Of a DNA stretch of 64,000 nt, positions 1 to 8,066 are shown in pieces. The stretch spans positions 62,001 to 126,000 of the forward strand of contig JACKIL010000007.1 of NCBI GenBank assembly GCA_020638525.1, read 5' to 3'. Numbering within the stretch: position 1 is the stretch's first letter; every line of letters starts with the position of its first letter. A program made the position numbers and the translations under genes. This DNA is from Caulobacterales bacterium. Lineage in GTDB: Bacteria > Pseudomonadota > Alphaproteobacteria > Caulobacterales > Parvularculaceae. The notes beneath the pieces were generated by a model. That model was not told the DNA's origin. It made no database searches and saw only the letters and a list, made by a program, of their open reading frames with translations.

Positions 1-69
1 GTTACGGTCATGGACCAGGCGCGCGCGGGCAATGCGGCGGCGGTGACGCTGGCGCTGCAGAAAGACTGA
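1..69 (+). CDS. ExbD-like biopolymer transporter, C-terminal end only
   Basis: The first 22 codons and a stop are the tail of a gene that begins outside the window. The sequence (…DQARAGNAAAVTLALQKD) resembles the C-terminus of ExbD/TolR proteins, where a conserved DxAR-type helix is followed by a final strand. A complete ExbD gene follows 70 bp later. Two consecutive exbD genes before tonB are common in alphaproteobacteria, so this is most likely the first of the pair. An ExbB end is less likely but cannot be excluded from 22 residues. Confidence 0.5.
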   Translation, partial: VTVMDQARAGNAAAVTLALQKD

Positions 70-139
70 GAACGGGCGTAACGCCGCTCATACAGCGGTC
101 AACGTCTTGGTAGGTTTGGAAGACGAGTAGGCAAGACAC

Positions 140-556
140 ATGGCGAGCAGAAGCCGTAAAGTTGGCGCCGGTTCGGCGAATGACGAAATCAACGTGACGC
201 CGTTGATGGACATCGTGTTCATCATGCTGATCTTCTTCATCGTCACCTCGACCTTCGTCAAAGAGCCGGGCGTCGATGTCCAACGTCCGGAGGCTCAGAC
301 GGCCAAGGTGCGCAAGCTTGCGTCGATCCTGGTCGCGATCACGGCCGACAACGAGATCTGGATCAATAAAGAGAAAGTCGAACTCGACCAGGTCAAGATC
401 AACGTCGAATCGCTCAAGCAGGAGAATCCGAAAGGCACGGCCGTCGTTCAGGTCGATGCGAAAGCGGACTCCCGTTACCTGGTTGAAGTCGTCGACCAGA
501 TCCGCGCCGCCGGCGTCGAAGACGTCGCTGTTTCAACTGAAGACCGTTCGTCTTAA
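140..556 (+). CDS. exbD: ExbD/TolR biopolymer transport protein
   Basis: This is the inner-membrane stator subunit that, with ExbB, couples the proton gradient to TonB. The 138-residue protein has a short cytoplasmic N-terminus, then NVTPLMDIVFIMLIFFIVTS at about 18-37. D24 is the family's conserved proton-carrying Asp inside the single membrane helix. The remaining ~95 residues form the periplasmic alpha/beta domain. It lies between another ExbD end and a TonB gene (14 bp downstream), so they are probably co-transcribed. Length is normal for the family. Confidence 0.92.
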   Translation: MASRSRKVGAGSANDEINVTPLMDIVFIMLIFFIVTSTFVKEPGVDVQRPEAQTAKVRKLASILVAITADNEIWINKEKVELDQVKINVESLKQENPKGTAVVQVDAKADSRYLVEVVDQIRAAGVEDVAVSTEDRSS

Positions 557-570
557 CGGAGAAGACCGTA

Positions 571-1170
571 ATGGGATCGCTAGGGCGCTTGATTTTCGGA
601 ATTCCCGGCGCAGCCATCGTTACTGCGGCGCTGTTCCTCGCCATGGCCTATATGATTAAGCAGACGGCCAAGCTTGATGAGGAGCGTGACGCGATCAGCA
701 TCGACATCACGGCGAAGCTCCAGGATACCGACATCAACAACGCGAACAAAGAATTCAAGCGGCCGACGCTCGATACGCCGCCGCCGCCGCCGCCTGCGGT
801 CAACGACCCGTCGAACCGGCCGGCTCTTGGGGGCGTTGCGGCTTCGATTCCGCAGCTTGATGTCAATCTGAAGATCGGTTCCGGCTTCAACCCGGACCGT
901 GACGCTCAGCCGCTCGTCCGCATTCCGCCGCAATATCCGGAGCGCTGCCAGACGCGAGCCGGTTCGAAGGAGACTGTGTTCCTTCAGTTCGACGTGACGC
1001 CGGATGGGACGACGACGAATATTCAGGTCATCGACTCGACCAATAGCTGCTTCAACAGCGCGGCGTCTCGTTCGGTCGAACGCTGGAAGTATCAGCCGAA
1101 GATCGTCGACAACGAACCGCAATGGCGGCGCGGCGTGCAGACGCAGATTACATTTGAGCTCACTGAATAG
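571..1170 (+). CDS. tonB: TonB family energy transducer
   Basis: The 199-residue protein has an N-terminal membrane anchor (about 8-28), a charged linker, a run of six prolines at about 70-75, and a C-terminal TonB domain (about 105-199) with the typical RIPPQYPERC start and the VERWKYQP motif. It would carry energy from the ExbB/ExbD complex to TonB-dependent outer-membrane receptors. Two cysteines in the C-terminal domain (in PERCQTR and NSCFNSA) could form a disulfide; such pairs are common in alphaproteobacterial TonB proteins. It follows exbD by 14 bp. Confidence 0.9.
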   Translation: MGSLGRLIFGIPGAAIVTAALFLAMAYMIKQTAKLDEERDAISIDITAKLQDTDINNANKEFKRPTLDTPPPPPPAVNDPSNRPALGGVAASIPQLDVNLKIGSGFNPDRDAQPLVRIPPQYPERCQTRAGSKETVFLQFDVTPDGTTTNIQVIDSTNSCFNSAASRSVERWKYQPKIVDNEPQWRRGVQTQITFELTE

Positions 1171-1236
1171 GTTGAGCGAGAGTCCGAAGGGATCCTCAAG
1201 GGGCTACTTTTGTAGGGATTGGGTTAAGGCGGCGAG

Positions 1237-2820
1237 ATGATGCGAAAATCAAACGCTATTGCTGGAATCGCGACGTCCTTCTTTGTCGCCATGGCTGCGC
1301 TCTCGGGCAGTGCAGTGATGACGAGCGCGCATGCGCAGGAAGGCGAACAGCAGCAGTCGCGGCGTTCGGAGACTCTCGATCCCGCCGTCGCGAAAGTTCT
1401 TCAGGACGTTTTCACGGCCATTCAGGAAGAGCGCTACCAGGACGCGCTCACCGCGCTCAATAATCTCATCGCCCAACGCGGCGATAAGATGAAGGCTTAC
1501 GACAAGTCGACCACCTATGAGATGCGCGGCTCGGTCAAGGTCAACCTTGAAGACTTCCGCGGCGCGCTGAGAGATTTCCAGGCGGCGCTTGATGCCGGCG
1601 GTCTCCCGCCGGAGCGTAACAACCAGCTCCGCTATTATATTGCGCAGCTCTACTTCCAGCTTGAAGATTACCAGTCGGCGATCTCTGGCCTGAAGAGCTG
1701 GATCGCGTCGGCGCCGAACCCGGATCCGAACGCGTTCTACCTGCTCGCGGCGGCGTATGTGCAGCTCGGTAATTTCCGTGAAGCGCTGAACCCGGCGGAG
1801 CGCGCTGTCGCGGCGATGACCGGCGAACCGCGCAAGAGCTATTTCGATCTTCTGAACCTCGTCTATTCGGAGAACGGCGAACGCAATAAGCGCGCGGCGC
1901 TCCTTGAGCGGATGATCAATTACTGGCCGAACGAGCGCGGATACTGGACGCAGCTTTCCGGTCTCTACAACCAGATGGGCAAGGACAGCGACGCCTTTGC
2001 GGTGCTCGAAGTCGCCTATCGCGCTGGCCTTCTCAAGACTGAAGCTGAAATCCTGACGCTCGTTCAGTACTTCTCCTTCTACGACAACCCGTTCCGCGGC
2101 GCGAAATTGCTTGAGCGCGAACTCGGAACCGGCACGGTCAAACGGAACGTGAAAAACCTCACGCTTCTGTCGCAGCTGTGGAGCCAGGCGCGCGAGCACA
2201 AACGCGCTATCCCGGTGCTTCAGGAAGCCTCGAAAATGTCCGATACGGGCGAGCTCTCCTATCGCCTCGGCCAGGTGCTTCTCGCGGACGAACAGTACGC
2301 CAATTCCGAGAAAGCGCTCCGCACCGCGCTCAGGAAAGGCGGCATGACCTCGACGCAGACCGGCGACTGCTGGCTGCTCCTCGGCACGGCCGTCTTCAGC
2401 CAGGCCGGCCCGGAAGACCGCGATGTCCGCAAGCGCGCGCGCGAAGCTTTCGTCAACGCGCAGAAATACTCGAACACGCAGCGTCAGGCGAAAGAGTGGG
2501 TGACCTATATCGACGCAATCGCCAAGGTCGAGGAACAGCAAGATATTCTTGAGTGTCAGCAGCGCGGCGACCAGCGCAAAGCCGACATTGAACGTCTGAG
2601 AACGCAGGCACAAGTCTGCCGTCTGCAAGGTGGGACGACTGAATGCGATCCTATGCTGGAGCAGATCGCGGAGCTTCAAAAAGAAGCCGAAGCGGATGTT
2701 TGCACGCGCAAGAAATCCGAAGATAACACGCCGTCGATCCTCGATGAGCCGATCAACGAGGCGACGACGCCGGAAGCTGCGGAAGCCCCCGAGGCGCCCG
2801 CTGACAAGACGGAAGAATAA
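1237..2820 (+). CDS. Secreted tetratricopeptide-repeat protein of the TonB operon
   Basis: A signal peptide (about 1-33, ending AHA-QE) leads into a 527-residue protein that is almost entirely TPR-type helical pairs. Examples are a block with YQDALTALNNLI near 60 and one with YQSAISGLKSWI near 145. The last ~35 residues are acidic and Pro/Ala-rich, probably disordered. A secreted TPR gene directly after exbD-exbD-tonB is a recurrent arrangement in alphaproteobacteria, suggesting a periplasmic scaffold for the TonB machine. The exact role is unknown. Start is one of two adjacent ATG codons. A strong terminator follows. Confidence 0.85.
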   Translation: MMRKSNAIAGIATSFFVAMAALSGSAVMTSAHAQEGEQQQSRRSETLDPAVAKVLQDVFTAIQEERYQDALTALNNLIAQRGDKMKAYDKSTTYEMRGSVKVNLEDFRGALRDFQAALDAGGLPPERNNQLRYYIAQLYFQLEDYQSAISGLKSWIASAPNPDPNAFYLLAAAYVQLGNFREALNPAERAVAAMTGEPRKSYFDLLNLVYSENGERNKRAALLERMINYWPNERGYWTQLSGLYNQMGKDSDAFAVLEVAYRAGLLKTEAEILTLVQYFSFYDNPFRGAKLLERELGTGTVKRNVKNLTLLSQLWSQAREHKRAIPVLQEASKMSDTGELSYRLGQVLLADEQYANSEKALRTALRKGGMTSTQTGDCWLLLGTAVFSQAGPEDRDVRKRAREAFVNAQKYSNTQRQAKEWVTYIDAIAKVEEQQDILECQQRGDQRKADIERLRTQAQVCRLQGGTTECDPMLEQIAELQKEAEADVCTRKKSEDNTPSILDEPINEATTPEAAEAPEAPADKTEE

Positions 2821-2841
2821 GCGCTTACAGGCGCGATGAAG

Positions 2842-2872
2842 AAAGGGCGGCCCAAGGGCCGCCCTTTTTTGT
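2842..2872 (+). terminator. Rho-independent terminator of the TonB operon
   Basis: A GC-rich perfect stem (AAAGGGCGGCCC / GGGCCGCCCTTT with an overlapping short loop) is followed by a T run. It lies 20 bp after the TPR gene stop. Confidence 0.9.
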
Positions 2873-2935
2873 TTTGGGAACGCCTTTCGCCGCCAGTCTT
2901 CCAAGCATCGCTAAGCGTAGAACGCATCCGAACAG

Positions 2936-3139
2936 CTAGTCCTCAAGGACGAATGTCACCTTGAGGTGCACACGGTATTCCTTGATCTTGCCGTCGCTGA
3001 GCACGAGCGATTGATCCTGCACCCACGCGCCTTCAATATTTTTCAGGGTTTTACTCGCTCGCGCGATGCCGCTGTCGATCGCGTCCTTGAAGCTCTTCGG
3101 GGATCCGCAAATGATCTCCGTGACTTTCGCAATTGCCAT
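2936..3139 (-). CDS. Dodecin family flavin-binding protein
   Basis: The 67-residue protein matches dodecins in length and pattern: an N-terminal MAIAKVTEI strand, the FKDAIDSGIARASKTLKNI helix, then a GAWVQDQ segment whose Trp stacks against flavin in characterised dodecins, and C-terminal beta strands (YRVHLKVTFVLED). Dodecins form hollow dodecamers that store or buffer riboflavin or FMN in the cytoplasm. It is a stand-alone gene with its start at a good GGAGG-like site. Confidence 0.93.
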   Translation of the reverse strand: MAIAKVTEIICGSPKSFKDAIDSGIARASKTLKNIEGAWVQDQSLVLSDGKIKEYRVHLKVTFVLED

Positions 3140-3236
3140 CGTCGCCTCCTCCGAGAAGGGGCGCGGCGCGCCCCGAAGGAGCTAGCCTAACCCGGGAGAA
3201 GGCCAGTTCCTAAGCGAGCGGAAACTACGAACGATA

Positions 3237-4115
3237 TCAGCGGGTTGGGATCGGCTTCTCACCGGAGTAATCGTAGAAGCCCCGGCCTGTCTTGCGTCCG
3301 AGCCAGCCCGCCTCGACGTATTTCACCAGGAGCGGACAGGGCCGGTATTTCGAGTCTGCAAGGCCCTCATAGAGCACCTGCATGATGGCGAGGCATGTGT
3401 CGAGGCCGATGAAGTCGGCGAGCTCGAGCGGGCCCATCGGGTGGTTTGCGCCAAGCTTCAGGCCGGTGTCGATCGCTTCGACGGTGCCGACGCCCTCGTA
3501 GAGCGTGTAGATCGCCTCGTTGATCATCGGCATCAGAACGCGATTGACGATGAAGGCGGGGAAGTCTTCCGCGACCGCCATCGTCTTTCCGAGCTTGGTG
3601 ACGAGGGCCTTGATCGTCTCGAAAGTCTCTTTGCTTGTCGCGATCCCCCGGATGACTTCGACGAGTTGCATCACTGGCGCCGGGTTCATGAAGTGCAGGC
3701 CGATAAAGCGCTCCGGCCTGTCCGTGCCGGCCGCAAGACCCGTGATGGATAGGGACGATGTATTTGTCGCGAGAAACGCGTCCTTGCGGATGTGAAGACA
3801 AAGCTCCGCGAGCAGCTTCTTCTTGATCTCCAGGTTCTCAGTCGCCGCTTCGACAATAAGGTCGCATTCGCCCAGGTCGGCGAGGCGCGGCGCTGGCTTG
3901 ATCGACGCGACGGCTCGCTCCGCATCAGCTTCGCTCGTCATGCCTTTGCGGACTTGGCGGGCGATGTTTTTCTCGATGAGCGATGTCGCGGCGGCGATCC
4001 GGTCCGCGTTGATGTCGTGCACGCGGACATTGAAGCCGCCGAGCGCGAACACATGAGCTATACCGCCGCCCATTTGGCCGGCGCCGATAACGCCGACTGT
4101 CTTGATTTCTGTCAT
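3237..4115 (-). CDS. 3-hydroxybutyryl-CoA / 3-hydroxyacyl-CoA dehydrogenase
   Basis: This enzyme oxidises L-3-hydroxyacyl-CoA with NAD+, or runs in reverse in butyrate/PHB-type pathways. The N-terminal Rossmann motif is GAGQMGGG (residues 11-18). TNTSSLS, the catalytic-His segment GLHFMNPAP and the later VNRVLMPMINEA match the HBDH family. I start at the ATG preceded by GGAG (4115), giving 292 residues; an in-frame upstream ATG nine codons earlier has no good ribosome site. The nearby EtfAB genes would accept electrons from acyl-CoA dehydrogenases in the same pathway. Confidence 0.93.
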   Translation of the reverse strand: MTEIKTVGVIGAGQMGGGIAHVFALGGFNVRVHDINADRIAAATSLIEKNIARQVRKGMTSEADAERAVASIKPAPRLADLGECDLIVEAATENLEIKKKLLAELCLHIRKDAFLATNTSSLSITGLAAGTDRPERFIGLHFMNPAPVMQLVEVIRGIATSKETFETIKALVTKLGKTMAVAEDFPAFIVNRVLMPMINEAIYTLYEGVGTVEAIDTGLKLGANHPMGPLELADFIGLDTCLAIMQVLYEGLADSKYRPCPLLVKYVEAGWLGRKTGRGFYDYSGEKPIPTR

Positions 4116-4197
4116 CGCCTGCTCCCGTCTGCAGTCAGGCATATTGCACTGCGGCAGGCGGGAGGGGCAAGGGCTTCAGGCGCCTGTGGGGCGTCTG

Positions 4198-4665
4198 TTA
4201 ACGACGTTTGATCTCGGCCGCGAAGCACCCGTGCATGGCGTTATGCGCGTGAATATAAGCGGCGTGCGGATTATCAAAGGCGCGCGCGATATTGTCGCGC
4301 GCCTCGCCATTAAGGCTGAGATCGGCCCCGATCAGCATGCCGTCCGCGTCAAAGATTCTGAGGGCGATCGGCCGCCCACGGAAAACAGGCGGAAGTTCAT
4401 CAACGAAGACGGCCGGCGCCGTTGCACTCTCGCGGACATAGACCGCATAGGCCGAACGATAGGGCGTTTGCGCCTTGTGGCTCTCATAGTTGAAAAGGAG
4501 CACATCCTCGCCCGGTTCCGCATCTTCGAGCGTGATGCGGCACGGGTAACCGGGCTTCTTGTCGGCGCGCTTGCGAATGACCCCGCGCGCCGCGAGTGCC
4601 GCATCGGGAAGGCCGAAGAGCGGCTGGAATTCATCGACCGGCAATCCGGAAATTGTGAATGACAT
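4198..4665 (-). CDS. DUF1203 family protein
   Basis: The 155-residue protein fits DUF1203: an opening MSFTISGLPVDEFQPLFGLPD segment, then the basic CRITLEDAEPGE motif, LLFNYESH, and a C-terminal AAYIHAHNAMHGCFAAEI with several His residues. The family's function is not established. It lies upstream (on the minus strand) of the HBDH gene with an 82-bp gap, so it may be its own unit. Confidence 0.85.
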   Translation of the reverse strand: MSFTISGLPVDEFQPLFGLPDAALAARGVIRKRADKKPGYPCRITLEDAEPGEDVLLFNYESHKAQTPYRSAYAVYVRESATAPAVFVDELPPVFRGRPIALRIFDADGMLIGADLSLNGEARDNIARAFDNPHAAYIHAHNAMHGCFAAEIKRR

Positions 4666-4754
4666 GTGGCGATCTCCTCCTTGGTTGGCGCGACCATGCC
4701 TTCGCGCCGGCGAAGCGGCGACCCGTTTCCTGCGGCTTACGAAATGCCGGAAAA

Positions 4755-4786
4755 CAAAAAGCCCCGCCGAATGGCGGGGCTTTTCG
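4755..4786 (-). terminator. Terminator of the etfBA operon
   Basis: Read on the minus strand, a perfect AAAAGCCCCGCC / GGCGGGGCTTTT stem is followed by a T-rich tail (GTTTT). It lies 20 bp after the etfA stop. The symmetric A and T runs make it potentially bidirectional, although the gene beyond also points left. Confidence 0.9.
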
Positions 4787-4806
4787 ATTGGAATTTCTTC
4801 CGTGAA

Positions 4807-5736
4807 TTAAAGCGCGGCTTCGAGTTCCGGCAGCACTTTGAAGAGGTCGCCGACGAGACCGTAATCGGCGATCTGGAAGATCGGCGCTTCTTCGTCCTTG
4901 TTGATGGCGACGATGACTTTCGAGTCTTTCATGCCCGCGAGATGCTGAATGGCGCCGGAAATGCCGACGGCGATGTAGAGCTCGGGCGCGACGACTTTGC
5001 CGGTCTGGCCGACCTGATAGTCGTTCGGCATATAGCCGGCATCGACAGCGGCGCGGCTCGCGCCGACGGCGGCGTTCAGTTTGTCCGCGATCGGATAGAT
5101 CAGCTTCTCGAAGTTTTCGTGGCTCGCAAGCGCGCGCCCGCCCGAAATGATGATCTTCGCTGCGGTGAGCTCCGGGCGTTCCGATTTTGTCAGCGCGTCG
5201 CCGACAAAGCTCGACAGGCCCGGATTGGCCGCCGCTGCGACTTTCTCGATCGCCGCCGAACCGCCGTTTTCCGCCGGCTTGAACGCGGCGCCGCGCACGG
5301 TGACGACCTTCTTCGCATCCGTCGACTGCACGGTCTGGATCGCGTTTCCGGCGTAGATCGGGCGAACGAAAGTGTCCGCGCTTTCGACGCCGATGATGTC
5401 GGAGACCTGCATCACGTCGAGGAGGGCGGCGACGCGCGGCATGATGTTCTTGCCGTTGGCGGTCGCCGGCGCGAGGAGCGCGTCATAGCTCCCGGCGAGC
5501 GAGACGATGAGCGCGGCCATCGGCTCGGCGAGGAGTTTGTCATAGGCCGGATCGTCCGCATGCAGCACTTTGCGCACGCCGGCGATCTTGGAGGCTTCTT
5601 CGGCCGCAGCGCCCGCATTCGAGCCGGCGACGAGGATGTCGACGTCTCCGCCCATCTTGGCGGCGGCGCTCACGGTCTTTGCGACAGCGTCAGAGAGCGA
5701 CTGGTTGTTGTGATCGGCGATGACGAGGCTGGCCAT
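4807..5736 (-). CDS. etfA: Electron transfer flavoprotein, alpha subunit
   Basis: EtfA carries the FAD that passes electrons from acyl-CoA dehydrogenases to ETF:quinone oxidoreductase. The 309-residue protein has the N-terminal ETF fold (MASLVIADHNN…) and the FAD-binding C-terminal domain with GISGAIQHLAGMKDS, the INKDEEAPIFQIADYGLVGDL block and a VLPEL ending. SGGRALAS near residue 200 begins the FAD domain. Its start ATG shares a base with the etfB stop (TAATG), so the two are translationally coupled. Confidence 0.97.
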   Translation of the reverse strand: MASLVIADHNNQSLSDAVAKTVSAAAKMGGDVDILVAGSNAGAAAEEASKIAGVRKVLHADDPAYDKLLAEPMAALIVSLAGSYDALLAPATANGKNIMPRVAALLDVMQVSDIIGVESADTFVRPIYAGNAIQTVQSTDAKKVVTVRGAAFKPAENGGSAAIEKVAAAANPGLSSFVGDALTKSERPELTAAKIIISGGRALASHENFEKLIYPIADKLNAAVGASRAAVDAGYMPNDYQVGQTGKVVAPELYIAVGISGAIQHLAGMKDSKVIVAINKDEEAPIFQIADYGLVGDLFKVLPELEAAL

Positions 5737-6485
5737 TAGAGCACTCCCGCTTCGTTTTTGAGTTTGTCGACAAGTTCAGCGACGGAGCCGACTTTGACGC
5801 CGGCTTCGCGTTTGGCGGGTTCGGTGACTTTCACCACTTTAAGACGCGGCTTGATGTCGGCGCCGAAGTCTTCCGGCGACTTGATGTCGAGCGGCTTTTT
5901 CTTGGCTTTCATGATGTTCGGGAGCGAGGCGTAACGCGGCTCGTTGAGGCGAAGGTCGGTCGTGACGATCGCCGGCAGCGAGAGCGAAACCGTTTGCAGG
6001 CCGCCATCGACTTCGCGCGTCACGTTCAGCTTGTCACCGGCTTTCTCAACCTTCGAGGCGAAAGTGCCCTGCGCCCAGCCGAGAAGTGCGGCGAGCATCT
6101 GGCCCGTCTGGTTTGAATCGTCGTCGATCGCCTGCTTGCCCATCACGACGAGGTCCGGCTTTTCAGCCTCGCAGACCGCCTTGAGCAGCTTGGCGACGCC
6201 GAGCGGTTCGACTTCATCATCGGTCTTGATGAGGATGCCGCGATCAGCGCCCATGGCGAGCGCCTGACGAATCTGATCCTGCGCCTTTTCCGGGCCGATC
6301 GAGATGGCGATTACTTCGCTCGCCGTTCCTGCTTCCTTGAGGCGAACCGCTTCTTCGACCGCGATCTCGTCGAACGGGTTCATCGACATCTTGACGTTAG
6401 CGAGATCAACGCCGCTCTGGTCGGATTTCACCCGCACCTTCACATTGTAGTCGATCACGCGTTTGACCGGCACAAGGACCTTCAT
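5736..6485 (-). CDS. etfB: Electron transfer flavoprotein, beta subunit
   Basis: EtfB is the AMP-binding partner of EtfA. MKVLVPVKRVIDYNVKV is the family N-terminus, which fixes the start at 6485 (249 residues) behind an AGGAGAAAGAA ribosome site; an upstream in-frame Met adds 15 unrelated residues. MSMNPFDEIAVEEA and the recognition-loop region RYASLPNIMKAKKKPL are clear family signatures. It is first gene of the two-gene etfBA operon. Confidence 0.97.
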   Translation of the reverse strand: MKVLVPVKRVIDYNVKVRVKSDQSGVDLANVKMSMNPFDEIAVEEAVRLKEAGTASEVIAISIGPEKAQDQIRQALAMGADRGILIKTDDEVEPLGVAKLLKAVCEAEKPDLVVMGKQAIDDDSNQTGQMLAALLGWAQGTFASKVEKAGDKLNVTREVDGGLQTVSLSLPAIVTTDLRLNEPRYASLPNIMKAKKKPLDIKSPEDFGADIKPRLKVVKVTEPAKREAGVKVGSVAELVDKLKNEAGVL

Positions 6486-6714
6486 TTCTTTCTCCTGGCA
6501 GTCGCCCCGGCGAGTAAGTGCGCGAGGCATACAAAAGCATACCGAAACGCGGAAGGCGCGCCCGGCCTGAAATTCGCCGGGACCTTAGCGCCCGCGGAAT
6601 CGCGTTTCAATGGATGGCCGCCATTCATCAGCAGTTGAGGGCCGCACGGCGATGCGCTTGGCGCGCCGCCAGCCGCTGACTATGCTCCGCAGGCGCGCAG
6701 AAGGGGAGAAAACC

Positions 6715-7197
6715 ATGGCGTTTCGGCTCGCAGCGGCGGCGGTTCTGGCGTGGTGCGCGCTCGGCGGATTGGCGGCTGCTCAAACCGGGTCCGGCATGAC
6801 GATGGCGGAGATCGGCGCCGTTCTCGAACGGAGCGGCCTCCCGGTCGAAATCAGCAAGGATGGCGCGGGCGAGCCGGTGATTTTCAGCCAGACGAGCGGG
6901 CTCAGTTTCGGCCTCTACCAGTTCGCTTGCGGGAGCGACGGGCGCTGCAATGAGTTCCTGTTCTCAAGCCTCTTCGAACTGGAGCCGGCGATGAGCCTTG
7001 CGAAGGTCAATGAGTACAACCGGAACGCTATCGCCGGGCGGGCGTTCATCGATCAGAATGGCGAGGCGAATATCGAGCACCTCTTCTCCGTATCCGGACC
7101 AGAGGACGCCGATCTCGTCGAGCGAAATCTTGTGATCTGGGGCGGGGTGCTGACCGACTTCGCGATCTTTTCGGGCTTCTGGTCAGCGGAAAGCTAG
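6715..7197 (+). CDS. Secreted YbjN-type sensory-transduction domain protein
   Basis: The 160-residue protein begins with a signal peptide (about 1-22, ending AAAQ). The mature part resembles the YbjN family: a helix with MAEIGAVLERSGLPVEI, strands around FGLYQFACGSDGRCNEFLFSS, and a helix with LAKVNEYNRNAIAGRAF. Two Cys in CGSDGRC could pair in the periplasm. I start at 6715, after AGGGGAG; the longer in-frame opening lacks a ribosome site. Function is unknown; YbjN folds resemble secretion chaperones. Confidence 0.75.
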   Translation: MAFRLAAAAVLAWCALGGLAAAQTGSGMTMAEIGAVLERSGLPVEISKDGAGEPVIFSQTSGLSFGLYQFACGSDGRCNEFLFSSLFELEPAMSLAKVNEYNRNAIAGRAFIDQNGEANIEHLFSVSGPEDADLVERNLVIWGGVLTDFAIFSGFWSAES

Positions 7198-7200
7198 CGG

Positions 7201-7407
7201 CTAGCCCGGCCCGCGCCCGATGAGCACCAGGAAGAGCAGCATCAGCCCAATGGTGACCGCCTGCGCGAGGACGCGGAGGCGCATCAGCTTGTTTGAGTTC
7301 GCCTTGGCGAAGGCGCCGCCTTTGGCGAGAGAATAAATACCGATCCCGAGGATCGTCGCGGTCGCCGCGAGCCCGATGGGAATGAGGAAATAGACAAAAC
7401 CGCTCAT
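7201..7407 (-). CDS. HIG1-domain twin-transmembrane protein
   Basis: The 68-residue protein has two membrane helices (about 4-24 and 44-64) joined by a basic loop with SNKLMRLRVLAQ, the pattern of HIG_1_N small proteins. In mitochondria, relatives associate with respiratory complexes. Bacterial copies are common in alphaproteobacteria and lack firm function. It converges with the YbjN gene, their stops only 3 bp apart. Confidence 0.85.
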   Translation of the reverse strand: MSGFVYFLIPIGLAATATILGIGIYSLAKGGAFAKANSNKLMRLRVLAQAVTIGLMLLFLVLIGRGPG

Positions 7408-7523
7408 ATGCGCCTCCGGCCGCTGCTTGGCGGCTTCAGCCTATATAGCGACGCCCCAGCGCGATTGCACGGTCCAATTGGCGCATTCCGGGGAAACTCG
7501 GCGGCCGGACCGGCCGCCCGCCA

Positions 7524-7979
7524 TCATTCCGCGGCATAGACGATTACGTCCCAATGCGCGTCGAGGAGCGAGAAGCGCTTCGTCTCTTCGTCCTCGTACT
7601 TCTTCTTGTCCTTGAAGAGTCGGTCGGCTGTCTCGTCCATCAGAGCGAAAAAAGCGGGGTCGGAAACGGCGGCGGCGGCGTCCCGGAACTCGATCGTGAC
7701 CCGCAGGTCCCAACGCTCATCGCCGGACATGTGATTGATCGGAAAAAATGTCTTCGTGCTGAGGATGAAGCCGGCTTTCTCCGCCTCATCAAGGAGCGGC
7801 TTATGGTTTTTCTCGTAGAGGCGCATGAACTCGTCGAATGAGCCCCATTTGATGCGATAGTAATATTCGATGGTGACCGGGCCCGGAACTGCGACGGCCG
7901 TCGCTTCTTCTTCGGCGAAGGCGCACGGCGCGACAAAAAGCGCCGCCGCTGCAGCGGCGCACAAAATGAGCCTGTTCAT
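7524..7979 (-). CDS. Secreted protein of unknown function (about 151 residues)
   Basis: A signal peptide (MNRLILCAAAAAALFVAPCAFA-E) precedes a ~130-residue domain rich in aromatic and acidic residues, with EYYYRIKWGSFDEFMRLYEKN and a central INHMSGDERWDLRVTIEF. The pattern of strand-helix-strand repeats could be a ferredoxin-like alpha/beta barrel, as in small periplasmic stress proteins, but I do not recognise the family. Start 7979 follows GGGGAGAATC; the longer frame adds 19 residues ahead of the signal peptide. Confidence 0.7.
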   Translation of the reverse strand: MNRLILCAAAAAALFVAPCAFAEEEATAVAVPGPVTIEYYYRIKWGSFDEFMRLYEKNHKPLLDEAEKAGFILSTKTFFPINHMSGDERWDLRVTIEFRDAAAAVSDPAFFALMDETADRLFKDKKKYEDEETKRFSLLDAHWDVIVYAAE

Positions 7980-8066
7980 ATGATTCTCCCCGGATTGGTC
8001 AGTGAGCAGAATGTACCGCCTTGCGCGGTTCTGCAATACGATGCTCGGGCTCGGGGAGGGTGACTG

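Noticed and set aside
1249..2904. Very long minus-strand frame opposite the TPR gene
   Set aside because: It is Arg/Leu-rich and mirrors the TPR gene's codon pattern, as expected for a shadow frame in GC-rich DNA.
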